Assembly: GCF_030268685.1 (NCBI RefSeq)
Contig: NZ_BSRQ01000026.1
Span: 62,001 to 126,000, forward strand
Direction: 5' to 3'
DNA from: Microtetraspora sp. NBRC 13810
Lineage (GTDB): Bacteria; Actinomycetota; Actinomycetes; Streptosporangiales; Streptosporangiaceae
DNA length: 64,000 nt
Shown: positions 44,507 through 55,472 of the stretch, in pieces
Position numbering within the stretch: position 1 is the first letter of the stretch
How the letters are laid out: the number at the start of each line of letters is the position of its first letter
Notes under the pieces: generated by a model
What the model saw: the letters and a program-made list of their open reading frames with translations, nothing else
Told to the model about the DNA's origin: nothing
Databases searched by the model: none
Made by a program: the position numbers and the translations under genes

Positions 44507-45115
44507 CTAGCCTTCGGGGTCGTGGGTGGGGAGTGGGGTGCCGCGGGTGCGGCGGCGGCGTGCTCGGCTGATGGTGAGCCAGGCGAGTACGGCCAGGGCG
44601 GCGAGGATCAGCACGACGAGGACCGGTAGGAAGATCGCGACCAGGCTGAGCCCGAGCGACCCGGCGTCCTCCACCGTGCTCGCCACCGGCGCGCCCAGGC
44701 CGCCGGTGCCCGCGTTGACCACCGGCCTCGCGGCGGCCTTCATCAGATGCACGGCGAGCGCCAGGCCGATCCCCAGCAGCCAGCCCACCCAGGGGCGCTC
44801 GGTCATCCAGTTGGAGTTCTCCAGCTCGGCGGCGGCAGAGGTGGCGCTGAACACCACGCCGCCGGCCGCCGGGCGCACCGCCGTCTGGATCAAATCGTTG
44901 ACGTGGTCCACCACCGGCAGCTTGTCCAGCACCAGCTCGGCGAGCAGCAGGACGCCGATGACGGCCAGCACCCAGCCGTTCGACAGCCACGCGTACTCCG
45001 GCGGCAGCCGTACGGCGTCGGAGGCGTTGGCGAGGACGCCGACCACGAGCAGCGGGATGTAGGCGTTGAGACCCGCCGCGGTGGACAGGCCCAGCCCGGT
45101 GAGCATCGCGAGCAT
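44507..45115 (-). CDS. DUF4126 membrane protein
   Basis: Membrane protein of 202 residues with five or six hydrophobic segments. DUF4126 features: an N-terminal TGLGLSTAAGLNAYIPLLVVG helix, ELVLDKLPVVDHVNDLIQT, and RPAAGGVVFSA. Its role is unknown; some relatives neighbour cell-envelope genes. Ends with a basic, polar tail. No clear partner nearby; the next gene upstream is 35 nt away on the same strand. Confidence 0.88.
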   Translation of the reverse strand: MLAMLTGLGLSTAAGLNAYIPLLVVGVLANASDAVRLPPEYAWLSNGWVLAVIGVLLLAELVLDKLPVVDHVNDLIQTAVRPAAGGVVFSATSAAAELENSNWMTERPWVGWLLGIGLALAVHLMKAAARPVVNAGTGGLGAPVASTVEDAGSLGLSLVAIFLPVLVVLILAALAVLAWLTISRARRRRTRGTPLPTHDPEG

Positions 45116-45150
45116 GGGCCCTTCCTACCCCCGATCCGGCCCCCGGCGCG

Positions 45151-46284
45151 TCATCCGGCGGAGATGCGCCGCAGCCGTTCGGCGGCGCCGGCGAACTCCT
45201 CCATGATCTCGTGGACGACCCGGCGGACCGGTTTCACCTCGTTGAGCTGGCCGACGACCTGGCCGACGAAGTGGCTGGCGAGCCGCAGGGCGCCCTCGTC
45301 GCCGGACTCCGCGGAGCGGATGATCCGCGACATCGCCCCCTCGGCGAGCAGCGCCTGCCACGGCATGGGAAGGGGCCCCGGGCTCTCGGTGGCGTCGTCC
45401 CACTCCTCGGTCCACGCCGACGTGAGCTGCCGCGCGGGCTTGCCGGTCCTGCACGGCGACCGGGTGGTGTCCCGCGAGGTCGCGGCGAGCAGCTTGCGCA
45501 CGACCACCGGCGGCGTCTCCGCCTCCTCCGTGGTCAGCCAGACCGACCCGCACCACACGCCCTCGGCGCCCAGGGCCATCGCGGCGGCCATCTGGCGGCC
45601 GGAGGCGATCCCGCCCGCCGCCAGCACCGGCACGTCCACGGCGTCCACCACCTGGGGGACCAGCACCATGGTGGAGATCTCCCCGGTGTGCCCGCCCGCC
45701 TCGCCGCCCTGCGCCACGATGAGGTCCGCCCCGGCGGCGACCTGCCTGCGCGCGTGCTCGACCGTGCCGACCAGCGCGGCGACCGGCACGCCCGCCCGCC
45801 GCGCCAGGGCGACCAGCTCGGGCGGCGGCGGCCCCAGCGCGGCGGCGACGAGCGCGACGGGGTGCTTCAGCGCTACCTCGACCAGGCCGGTGGCGCCCTC
45901 CCCGGTGATCCGGTGGCCGAACTCCGCCGGCTGCGTGACCGGCCCCCCGCCGTAGGGCTCGCCCCCGCTCACGCCGTACTTCGCGAACAGGTGGCTGACG
46001 AAGTCGCGGTGCCGTTCGGGGACGAGATCCGCCAGCCGCGTCCCCGGCCCGGCCGCGGCGGCGTCGATCCGGCCGGGCACCAGCACGTCCACCCCGTACG
46101 GCCGGCCGCCCACCTGGGCGTCGATCCAGGACAGCTCGGCCTCCAGCCGGTCGGCGGAGTAGCCGACCGCGCCGAGCACGCCCAGGCCGCCCGCGTTGGT
46201 GACCGCGGCGACCACGTCCCTGCGGTGGCTGAAGGCGAAGAGCGGGAATTCGACGCCGAAGCGTGCACAGATCGCGGTCCGCAT
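45151..46284 (-). CDS. Nitronate monooxygenase-like flavoprotein
   Basis: 377 residues of the NMO/2-nitropropane dioxygenase TIM-barrel family, FMN dependent. AVTNAGGLGVLGA at the N-terminus, the active-site stretch AQGGEAGGHTG with the catalytic His, and the FMN phosphate loop PVLAAGGIASGRQ. Oxidises nitronates such as propionate-3-nitronate in known members; some relatives act as other flavin reductases or dehydrogenases, so substrate is open. Likely cotranscribed with DUF4126 only by proximity. Confidence 0.88.
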   Translation of the reverse strand: MRTAICARFGVEFPLFAFSHRRDVVAAVTNAGGLGVLGAVGYSADRLEAELSWIDAQVGGRPYGVDVLVPGRIDAAAAGPGTRLADLVPERHRDFVSHLFAKYGVSGGEPYGGGPVTQPAEFGHRITGEGATGLVEVALKHPVALVAAALGPPPPELVALARRAGVPVAALVGTVEHARRQVAAGADLIVAQGGEAGGHTGEISTMVLVPQVVDAVDVPVLAAGGIASGRQMAAAMALGAEGVWCGSVWLTTEEAETPPVVVRKLLAATSRDTTRSPCRTGKPARQLTSAWTEEWDDATESPGPLPMPWQALLAEGAMSRIIRSAESGDEGALRLASHFVGQVVGQLNEVKPVRRVVHEIMEEFAGAAERLRRISAG

Positions 46285-46308
46285 GCGGCGACCGTAACCC
46301 GGGGCCTC

Positions 46309-46992
46309 TCACAGGTCCAGGTGCCCGCCGGCGCACACGGCCGGGGGCGGGCCGTCCGGATCCGGGGCCTGCCAGCCGTGCGCGGCGTCGTAGCGGCGGA
46401 CGACCCTCGCGGGCACGCCGGCCAGCACGCAGTGGTCGGGGAACTCCCCGCGTACCACGGCGCCGCCGGCGACCACGGTCTGCCGGCCGAGCCGGGTGCC
46501 GGGCAGGATGATGGCGCCCGCGCCGAGCCAGGAGCCCGGCCCGATCACCACCGGGTTGTTACGCGGCCACTGGCGGCCGATCGGCGTCTCGGGGTCGTCG
46601 TAGACGTGGTTCTGGTCGGTGATGTAGACGTAGGGGCCGGTGAAGACGTCGTCGCCGATGTCGATGGACTGGTGGCCGACGATGTGCGAGCCGCGGCCGA
46701 TCGAGCACGCCCGGCCGATCCGCACCACGGAGCCGGGACCGAGGTCCACGCCGGGGCCCATGCCCGCGGAGATCGACACCCGTTCGCCGACCAGCGTGTG
46801 GTCGCCGATCTCGATCCATGCCTCTCCGAAGATGGCTCCCACCGGGAACGCGATGCACGCCCCCTCGCCCAGCGCGCGGAACCGGTAGCCTCCCGGGCTG
46901 AGCGGCGTCACCGCCCCGGCCTCGCGGATCGCGGCCCAGCCACGGTGGATCAGAGCGCCGGTGAACCGCCGCAGGGCATCACGGATCGACAT
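46309..46992 (-). CDS. Hexapeptide-repeat acyltransferase
   Basis: 227 residues from ATG 46992. A left-handed beta-helix with many [LIV]-G-x-x-x-x hexads (IGRACSIGRGSHIVGHQSI, VVIGPGSWLGAGAIILPGT) and a C-terminal VLAGVPARVV, typical of CoA-dependent O- or N-acyltransferases such as maltose/galactoside acetyltransferases. The His in DQNHVYDD may be the catalytic base. Substrate unknown. The open frame extends 99 codons upstream but into the pyrG promoter region, so ATG 46992 is preferred. Divergent from pyrG. Confidence 0.85.
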   Translation of the reverse strand: MSIRDALRRFTGALIHRGWAAIREAGAVTPLSPGGYRFRALGEGACIAFPVGAIFGEAWIEIGDHTLVGERVSISAGMGPGVDLGPGSVVRIGRACSIGRGSHIVGHQSIDIGDDVFTGPYVYITDQNHVYDDPETPIGRQWPRNNPVVIGPGSWLGAGAIILPGTRLGRQTVVAGGAVVRGEFPDHCVLAGVPARVVRRYDAAHGWQAPDPDGPPPAVCAGGHLDL

Positions 46993-47073
46993 AAGCGACC
47001 AAGTTACTGCTAGGTCACCTTCGCGGGTAACCTCGGGGCATGACCCCGTTAGGGCACTTCGCGGGCGTTGTTT

Positions 47074-49443
<2,370 letters not shown>

Positions 49444-49458
49444 TGAGGAGGTAGCGCC

Positions 49459-50373
49459 CTGAGCGAGACGGAGGCGGTGCTGTCGAGTTACCTCGCCCAC
49501 CTGGCGGTGGAGCGCGGCCTCGCGGCGAACACGCTCGCCTCTTACCGGCGCGACCTGCGGCGCTACGTGGACCATCTGACCGGCCGGGGCCGGCACACCT
49601 TCGGCGAGGTGGCCGAGGACGACGTCCTCGCCTTCCTCGCCGCGCTGTGCGAGGGCGACGAGGCCCACCAGGCCCTGGCCGCGGGCTCGGCGGCGCGCGC
49701 CGTCTCCGCGGTGCGCGGGCTGCACCGTTTCGCGCTGCGCGAGGGCGTCGCCGGCCACGACCCGGCGCACGAGGTACGGCCGCCGCGCGGCCTGCGCAGG
49801 CTGCCCAAGGCGATCAGCGTCGACGAGGCCGAGCGGCTGATCGCCGCCGCCGGCCCCGACGGCGCGCCGCTCACCCTCCGCAACAGAGCCCTCCTGGAAC
49901 TCCTCTACGGCACCGGCGCCCGCATCTCCGAGGCCGTCGGCCTGGTCGTCGACGACCTGGAGCCCGAGCAGGTCCTGCTGCGCGGCAAGGGCGGCCGCAG
50001 CCGGATCGTGCCGCTCGGGCGGTACGCGAGGAAGGCGCTGGACGCCTATCTCGTGCGCGCCAGGCCCGTCCTGTCCGCGCACGGCCGGGGCACCCCCGCG
50101 GTGTTCCTCAACGCCAGGGGCGGCCGGCTCACCCGCCAGGGGGCCTGGGAGGTGCTCCAGGCCGCCGCCGAGCGGGCCGGGCTGGCCGGAGTCTCGCCGC
50201 ATATGTTGCGACATTCGTTCGCAACTCACCTCCTGGACGGCGGTGCGGACGTTAGGGTGGTGCAGGAACTGCTCGGCCATGCCTCGGTGACCACCACCCA
50301 GGTGTACACCTTGGTCACGGTTGATAAGCTCCGCGAGGTCTATGCCGCGGCGCACCCCCGCGCCAGGCCGTGA
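49459..50373 (+). CDS. xerD: Tyrosine recombinase XerD, probable CTG start
   Basis: Resolves chromosome dimers at dif with XerC. 304 residues if it begins at CTG 49459. That start has a full GAGGAGG at 49445-49451, 7 nt away, and gives an N-terminus of the length seen in mycobacterial XerD; GTG 49477 would remove six residues and has only GGAG 3 nt off. SAM-like N-domain (1-95), then the catalytic domain with Arg in [12 protein letters not shown], Lys in [30 protein letters not shown] (His and the Tyr nucleophile). The usual xerD-parA-scpAB order follows. Confidence 0.93.
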   Translation: MSETEAVLSSYLAHLAVERGLAANTLASYRRDLRRYVDHLTGRGRHTFGEVAEDDVLAFLAALCEGDEAHQALAAGSAARAVSAVRGLHRFALREGVAGHDPAHEVRPPRGLRRLPKAISVDEAERLIAAAGPDGAPLTLRNRALLELLYGTGARISEAVGLVVDDLEPEQVLLRGKGGRSRIVPLGRYARKALDAYLVRARPVLSAHGRGTPAVFLNARGGRLTRQGAWEVLQAAAERAGLAGVSPHMLRHSFATHLLDGGADVRVVQELLGHASVTTTQVYTLVTVDKLREVYAAAHPRARP

Positions 50374-50466
50374 CCGTCGCAGGGCGTGCCGCCTTGCCGC
50401 ATACGTGTTGACGCCATAGTGTCCGTCCGGACGGTCCGGTTCGGGGCCGTCAGGGAGGTTCAACTG

Positions 50467-51414
50467 GTGACTTTGACCACCGACGCTTCTAACCGGGACG
50501 CGACCCCCGGCACCCCTGACAACCCCTGGGGTGACACCAAGACCGCCACGACCCCTCGTGGCGGCGGAGTGCTCGGTCCGACCGGGCGCCCTCGCCCGAT
50601 CTTCCCCGAGCCGCGCCCGCGTACGACGCACGGACCGGCCCGGATCGTCGCCATGGTCAACCAGAAGGGCGGCGTCGGCAAGACCACCACCACGATCAAC
50701 CTGGGCGCCGCGCTCGCCGAATGCGGGCTCAAGGTGCTGCTGGTCGACTTCGACCCGCAGGGCGCCCTGTCCGTGGGACTCGGCATCAACCCCCTCCAGC
50801 TCGACCTCACGGTCTACAACCTGCTCATGGAGCGCGGCGTCACGGCCGAAGAGGTGCTGCTGAAGACCAACGTCGACGGCATGGACCTGCTGCCGAGCAA
50901 CATCGACCTGTCCGCGGCCGAGGTCCAGCTCGTCACCGAGGTCGCCCGCGAGCAGGTGCTCGGCCGGGTGATCAAGCCGCTGCTCCCCGAGTACGACGTG
51001 TGCCTGATCGACTGCCAGCCGTCCCTCGGCCTGCTCACGATCAACGCGCTCACCTGCGCGCACGGCGTCATGGTCCCGCTGGAGTGCGAGTTCTTCGCCC
51101 TGCGCGGAGTCGCCCTGCTGATGGACACCATCACCAAGGTCCAGGAGCGGCTCAACGAGGACCTGGAGATCGAGGGCCTGCTCGCCACGATGTACGACGC
51201 GCGCACCCTGCACGGCCGTGAGGTGCTGGCCCGCGTGGTGGAGGCGTTCGACGAGAAGGTCTTCCACACGGTGATCAACCGCACCGTCCGGTTCCCCGAC
51301 GCGACCGTGGCCGGCGAGCCCATCACCAGCTTCGACTCCTCCTCGCTCGGCGCCAGCGCCTACCGCGAGCTGGCCCGCGAGGTTCTGGCGAGGTGGCCGG
51401 ACCCCAGTGCGTGA
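50467..51414 (+). CDS. parA: ParA/Soj family chromosome-partitioning ATPase
   Basis: 315 residues from GTG 50467 (AGGGAGG 8 nt upstream). A 55-residue Thr/Pro-rich N-terminal tail precedes the ATPase. Deviant Walker A KGGVGKTT at 67-74 with signature Lys67, the DFDPQG motif, and LIDCQPSLG. It lies upstream of scpA, not beside parB, so it is the second ParA-like protein of actinobacteria found with SMC-ScpAB genes; its exact role is less clear than that of ParA beside parB. A TTGACG is seen at 50408-50413. Confidence 0.9.
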   Translation: MTLTTDASNRDATPGTPDNPWGDTKTATTPRGGGVLGPTGRPRPIFPEPRPRTTHGPARIVAMVNQKGGVGKTTTTINLGAALAECGLKVLLVDFDPQGALSVGLGINPLQLDLTVYNLLMERGVTAEEVLLKTNVDGMDLLPSNIDLSAAEVQLVTEVAREQVLGRVIKPLLPEYDVCLIDCQPSLGLLTINALTCAHGVMVPLECEFFALRGVALLMDTITKVQERLNEDLEIEGLLATMYDARTLHGREVLARVVEAFDEKVFHTVINRTVRFPDATVAGEPITSFDSSSLGASAYRELAREVLARWPDPSA

Positions 51415-51454
51415 CCGCCGCCTCGCAGGTGGTGATCCGGAGGACAATGGGAGT

Positions 51455-52279
51455 GTGACGGAGGAGCCGGCGACGCGGCCCGACACGTTCCAGGTGCATC
51501 TGGACGTGTTCGAGGGCCCCTTCGACCTGCTCCTCGGGCTCATCGGCAAGCACAAGCTCGACATCACCGAGGTGTCGCTGCACAAGGTCACCGACGAGTT
51601 CATCGCCTTCATCCGCGCCCGCGGCCCGGAGTGGGACCTCGACCAGGCGAGCCACTTCCTGCTCGTCGCCGCGACCCTGCTCGACCTCAAGGCGGCCAGG
51701 CTGCTGCCCACCGGCGAGGTGGAGGACGAGGAGGACCTCGCCCTGCTGGAGGCGCGCGACCTGCTCTTCGCGCGGTTGCTGCAATATCGCGCCTACAAGG
51801 AGGTGGCCAAGGTCTTCTCCGGGCGGATGGCCGCCGAGGCGCTCCGCTTCCCGCGGATCGTGCCGATGGAGCCGCAGTTCGCCGGGTTGCTCCCCGAGCT
51901 GATCCTGGGCATCGGCCCCGACCAACTGGTGAGGATCGCGGCCAACGCCTTCAAGCCGAAGCTGCCGCCATCCGTGTCCACCGCGCACATCTACCAACCG
52001 CTCGCCAGCGTGCGTGAACAAGCGGCTATCCTTGTCGAGCGGCTCCGGCGTGCCCGCACGGCGACGTTCCGGGCGCTCACCGCCGACTGCGAGGGTCCCT
52101 TCGAGGTGGTCGCGCGATTCCTGGCCGTTCTGGAGCTCTTCCGGGAGGCGGCCGTCTCCTTCGAGCAGATCGAGCCGCTCGGAGAGCTGCATGTGACCTG
52201 GACGGGCAGCGACGACGGAGACGTCGCCGTGACCGACGACTACGACGAGAGCGCGGGGAAGAAGCCGGCCGATGAGTGA
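51455..52279 (+). CDS. scpA: Segregation and condensation protein A
   Basis: Kleisin subunit of the SMC-ScpAB condensin. 274 residues from GTG 51455 (an earlier GTG at 51407 lies inside parA). N-terminal FQVHLDVFEGPFDLLLGLI, YxxYK stretch, and a C-terminal winged-helix that binds the SMC head. It bridges the SMC dimer. Overlaps scpB by 8 nt, so the two subunits are made together. Confidence 0.94.
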   Translation: MTEEPATRPDTFQVHLDVFEGPFDLLLGLIGKHKLDITEVSLHKVTDEFIAFIRARGPEWDLDQASHFLLVAATLLDLKAARLLPTGEVEDEEDLALLEARDLLFARLLQYRAYKEVAKVFSGRMAAEALRFPRIVPMEPQFAGLLPELILGIGPDQLVRIAANAFKPKLPPSVSTAHIYQPLASVREQAAILVERLRRARTATFRALTADCEGPFEVVARFLAVLELFREAAVSFEQIEPLGELHVTWTGSDDGDVAVTDDYDESAGKKPADE

Positions 52280-52841
52280 GGAAGGCACGCACGAGGGCGC
52301 CGAGCCGACCCTGCGCGCGGCGCTGGAGGCGATCCTGCTTGTGATCGACGAGCCGGTCGCCGAGATCACGCTCGCCCAGGTCGTCGAGCGTCCCACCCAC
52401 GAGGTCGCCGCCGCGTTGCGCGAGCTGTCCCAGGAATACACCGAGGGCGGGCGTGGTTTCGACTTGAGAGAGGTCGCCGGAGGCTGGCGTTACTACACGC
52501 GGGCCGAGTGCGCGCCGTTGGTCGAGCGGTTCGTCCGCGACGGCCAGCAGACGCGGCTGACGCAGGCCGCCCTCGAAACTTTGTCCGTGGTTGCCTACCG
52601 GCAGCCCGTGAGCCGAGCGAGGGTGGCCGCGATCCGCGGCGTCAACAGCGACGGGGTCATGCGCACCCTTGTCGCCAGGGGCCTCGTCGAAGAGGCCGGC
52701 ACAGACCCGGAGAGCCAGGCCGTGCTCTACCGGACCACTTCCTACTTCCTGGAACGACTGGGCCTGAGGAGCCTCGACGAGCTCCCCGAACTCGCGCCCT
52801 TCCTTCCTGACGATGTGGAATCTCTAGAGGAGACCAAGTGA
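52272..52841 (+). CDS. scpB: Segregation and condensation protein B
   Basis: Dimeric double winged-helix protein that binds the middle of ScpA. 189 residues; features include LRAALEAILLVIDEPV, GGWRYYTR, LTQAALETLSVVAYRQPVSR and IRGVNSDGVMRTL, which match ScpB. ATG 52272 overlaps scpA, and the stop overlaps the rluB start by four bases. Confidence 0.95.
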   Translation: MSEEGTHEGAEPTLRAALEAILLVIDEPVAEITLAQVVERPTHEVAAALRELSQEYTEGGRGFDLREVAGGWRYYTRAECAPLVERFVRDGQQTRLTQAALETLSVVAYRQPVSRARVAAIRGVNSDGVMRTLVARGLVEEAGTDPESQAVLYRTTSYFLERLGLRSLDELPELAPFLPDDVESLEETK

Positions 52842-54970
52842 ACGACAGGCGTACCCCGTCCGGTGATGGACGCGGTAGAGCACGCGGCGGCGACAGCGGC
52901 CGGCGCGACGACGGCAGGCGCGGCTCAGGCGGCCGCGACGCCTCCGGTGGCCGCTCGGGTGGCGGCGCCCTCCGCGCGAGCCGTGGCGGCTCCCGCGAGC
53001 GCTACGGCCGCCAGGAAGGCGACCGCGGCGGTTTCCGCGGCGAGCGCTCAGGCGGCGCCCCCCGCGGCCGTACCGGCGGCTCCGGCGACGCCTCCCGCGG
53101 GCGTGCCGGCGGCTCCGGCGACTACCGCGGCCGGGGCGAAGGCTCCGGCGACCGCTACGGCCGCCCGTCCGGCGGACGTTCCTCCGATGGCCGCCCGTCC
53201 GGCGGCCGGCCGGGCGCGGGCCGTTCCGGCGACTCCCGCGGCTCCTACTCCCGTGACTCCCGCGACTCGCGTGGTTCCGACTCGCGCGGCGCGGGTTCCC
53301 GCGGCTCCTACGGCGGCTCCTCCCGCGACGACCGCGGCTACGGCAGGCGCGACGACGCCCCCCGTTCGCGTTACGGCTCCTCCCGCGACGACGCCCCCCG
53401 CTCCCGTTACGGCGGCTCGCGCGACGATGCTCCGCGTTCGCGTTTCGGTGGTTCGCGCGACGACGCTCCGCGCTCGCGTTTCGGCGGTTCCCGTGACGAT
53501 GCCCCGCGTTCGGGGTACGGCTCGCGTGACGATGCCTCGCGCTCTCGTTTCGGTGGTTCCCGCGACGGCGCTTCGCGTTCGCGTTTCGGCTCGCGTGACG
53601 ACGCTCCGCGTTCGCGTTTCGGCGGGCGGGACGACGCGGGGGCCCGTCCGGGCGCCGGGCGCGGTGGGGACGCCTCGCGCTCGCGCTACGGCCGGGACGG
53701 CGACGCGCCCCGTGCCCGCTTCGGGCGCGACGGTGACGGCGCGCGGGCCCGGTTCGGCGGCTCCCGCGACGATGCTCCGCGTTCGCGTTTCGGCGGCTCG
53801 CGCGACGACGCCCCCCGCTCCCGTTATGGCGGCCGGGACGGCGACGCCCCCCGTTCGCGGTACGGCGGGCGGGACGACGAAGTGCAGACGATCGGCGGTG
53901 GCGGCGAAGGCGGCACGCGTGCCCGCTTCGGGCGTGACGGCGGCCGGGACCGGTTCCGCCGGGCGGACGACCGTCCCGCGCGCCGTTCCGAGAGCTCTGG
54001 CCGTTCCGAGGGCCGTTCGGAGGGCTACGGTCGTCCCGGAGGGTCCGGCGCGGGCCGGGGGACCGGCGCGGGCCGCGGCGGCGAGCGTCCCGGGGCCGGT
54101 GCGCGCCGGCCGGTGGCCGACCGCAGGACCGGACGCGGCGACACCCGCGGCGACGGCGACGTGTTCAAGACGGCCGCCCAGCCGCTGCGCGACCCCGACC
54201 ACTTCCCGCACAACTACACCGACGACCGCGACACCACCGAGGTGCCCGACGGCGTGCGGCTGCAGAAGGTGCTCGCGCAGGCGGGCGTGGCGAGCCGCAG
54301 GGCGTGCGAGGACATGATCGGCGAGGGCCGGGTCATGGTCGACGGCCAGGTGGTGCGCAGGTTCGGCGCCCGCGTCGACCCGGCCAAGCAGGTCATCCAC
54401 GTGGACGGCAAGCGCATCCCGACCGCCCCCGACCTCGTCTACTTCGCGATCAACAAGCCGATCGGCGTGGTCAGCACCATGTCCGACCCCGACGGCCGCC
54501 CGTCGCTCGCCGACTACGTGGCCGACCGGACCGAGCGGCTCTTCCACGTGGGCCGCCTGGACACCGAGACCGAGGGCCTGATCCTCCTCACCAACGACGG
54601 CGAGCTCGCCAACCGGCTGACCCACCCCAGCTACGGCGTGCAGAAGAAGTACTGGGCCAAGGTGCCCGGGCCGATCGCGCGCGACCTCGGCCGGCGCCTG
54701 AAGAAGGGCATCGCGCTGGAGGACGGCGTGGCCAAGGCGGACGAGTTCTCCATCGTGCAGGAGCACGGCCAGCAGGCGCTGGTCGAGGTGGTGCTGCACG
54801 AGGGGCGCAAGCACATCGTCCGGCGGATGCTGGAGGCGGTCGGCCATCCGGTGATCGACCTGGCCAGGATCGAGTTCGGCCCGATCAAGATGGGACGCCT
54901 CAAGTCGGGCACCGTGCGCTCGCTCTCCCTGCACGAGGTCGGAGAGCTTTACTCCGCCGTGGGGTTGTAG
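52838..54970 (+). CDS. rluB: Pseudouridine synthase RluB with a long RGG-like N-terminal extension
   Basis: Makes pseudouridine in 23S rRNA (position 2605 in E. coli). 710 residues against about 240-290 for plain RluB. Residues 1-465 are low-complexity Arg/Gly/Ser/Asp, with over a dozen copies of an SRDDAPRSR[FY]GG-like unit at about 170-345. From about 470 an S4 domain (VRLQKVLAQAGVASRRACE), then the catalytic domain with GRLDTETEGLILLTNDG (Asp is the nucleophile) and HEGRKHIVRRML. GTG 52838 overlaps scpB. The extension resembles RNA-binding RGG tails and is likely disordered. Confidence 0.9.
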   Translation: MNDRRTPSGDGRGRARGGDSGRRDDGRRGSGGRDASGGRSGGGALRASRGGSRERYGRQEGDRGGFRGERSGGAPRGRTGGSGDASRGRAGGSGDYRGRGEGSGDRYGRPSGGRSSDGRPSGGRPGAGRSGDSRGSYSRDSRDSRGSDSRGAGSRGSYGGSSRDDRGYGRRDDAPRSRYGSSRDDAPRSRYGGSRDDAPRSRFGGSRDDAPRSRFGGSRDDAPRSGYGSRDDASRSRFGGSRDGASRSRFGSRDDAPRSRFGGRDDAGARPGAGRGGDASRSRYGRDGDAPRARFGRDGDGARARFGGSRDDAPRSRFGGSRDDAPRSRYGGRDGDAPRSRYGGRDDEVQTIGGGGEGGTRARFGRDGGRDRFRRADDRPARRSESSGRSEGRSEGYGRPGGSGAGRGTGAGRGGERPGAGARRPVADRRTGRGDTRGDGDVFKTAAQPLRDPDHFPHNYTDDRDTTEVPDGVRLQKVLAQAGVASRRACEDMIGEGRVMVDGQVVRRFGARVDPAKQVIHVDGKRIPTAPDLVYFAINKPIGVVSTMSDPDGRPSLADYVADRTERLFHVGRLDTETEGLILLTNDGELANRLTHPSYGVQKKYWAKVPGPIARDLGRRLKKGIALEDGVAKADEFSIVQEHGQQALVEVVLHEGRKHIVRRMLEAVGHPVIDLARIEFGPIKMGRLKSGTVRSLSLHEVGELYSAVGL

Positions 54971-54971
54971 C

Positions 54972-55048
54972 CTTTCGAGACACGAAAGACCCATAACGTG
55001 CCGAAAGGTACGGAGTAGGTGCCGGGAGCCGTCCTCGGGGCGGCTCCC
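54972..55048 (+). ncRNA. Structured leader before aroH: three hairpins
   Basis: Three stems in a row in the 96 nt between rluB and aroH: CTTTCG/CGAAAG (54972-54977, 54983-54988), CGTGCC-GAAA-GGTACG (54997-55012, GNRA tetraloop), and GGGAGCCG/CGGCTCCC (55024-55031, 55041-55048). The third may end rluB transcripts, or the set may be a regulatory leader. No known riboswitch is recognised. Confidence 0.4.
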
Positions 55049-55066
55049 AGAGAAAAGGGGATGGGC

Positions 55067-55426
55067 ATGGTGCGGGCTGTCCGCGGGGCGATCCAGATCG
55101 AGTCCAACGACCGGGAGGCGATCCTCTCCGGGGTCACCGAACTGGTCGCCCAGGTGATGGAGCGCAACCGGCTGACCACGGACGACGTGATTAGCGTGAT
55201 CTTCACGGCCACACCGGACCTGACCGCGGAGTTCCCCGCCCTCGCCGCGCGCAAGCTCGGCTTCCACAACGTCCCGCTGATCTGCGCCTCCGAGATCGAC
55301 GTGCCCGACGCACTGCCGCGCGTCGTCCGGTTGATGGCGCACGTCGAGGTCGACGTGCCCCGCGAGCAGATCCAGCACGTCTACCTTCGTGGCGCGGTCG
55401 CCCTCCGGGTGGACATCGCCCAGTGA
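55067..55426 (+). CDS. aroH: Chorismate mutase, AroH class
   Basis: Turns chorismate into prephenate, the branch to phenylalanine and tyrosine. 119 residues from ATG 55067, which leaves AAAAGGGG 6 nt upstream (ATG 55061 is too close). Trimeric AroH fold: RGAIQIESNDREAI with the active-site Arg, FTATPDLTAEFPA, and a C-terminal VYLRGAVALR. The AroH class is the usual secreted or cytoplasmic small mutase of Bacillus and actinobacteria; no signal peptide is present. tyrA follows. Confidence 0.95.
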   Translation: MVRAVRGAIQIESNDREAILSGVTELVAQVMERNRLTTDDVISVIFTATPDLTAEFPALAARKLGFHNVPLICASEIDVPDALPRVVRLMAHVEVDVPREQIQHVYLRGAVALRVDIAQ

Positions 55427-55472
55427 GTCCCGTATGCGCAACCTGTGGAACGACTCCCGAGAGAAGCCCCTC

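Noticed and set aside
52863-54317. 484-residue frame in +1 register over the rluB repeats
   Set aside because: Low-complexity Ala/Thr/Pro/Val translation of the same repeats, without a start context.
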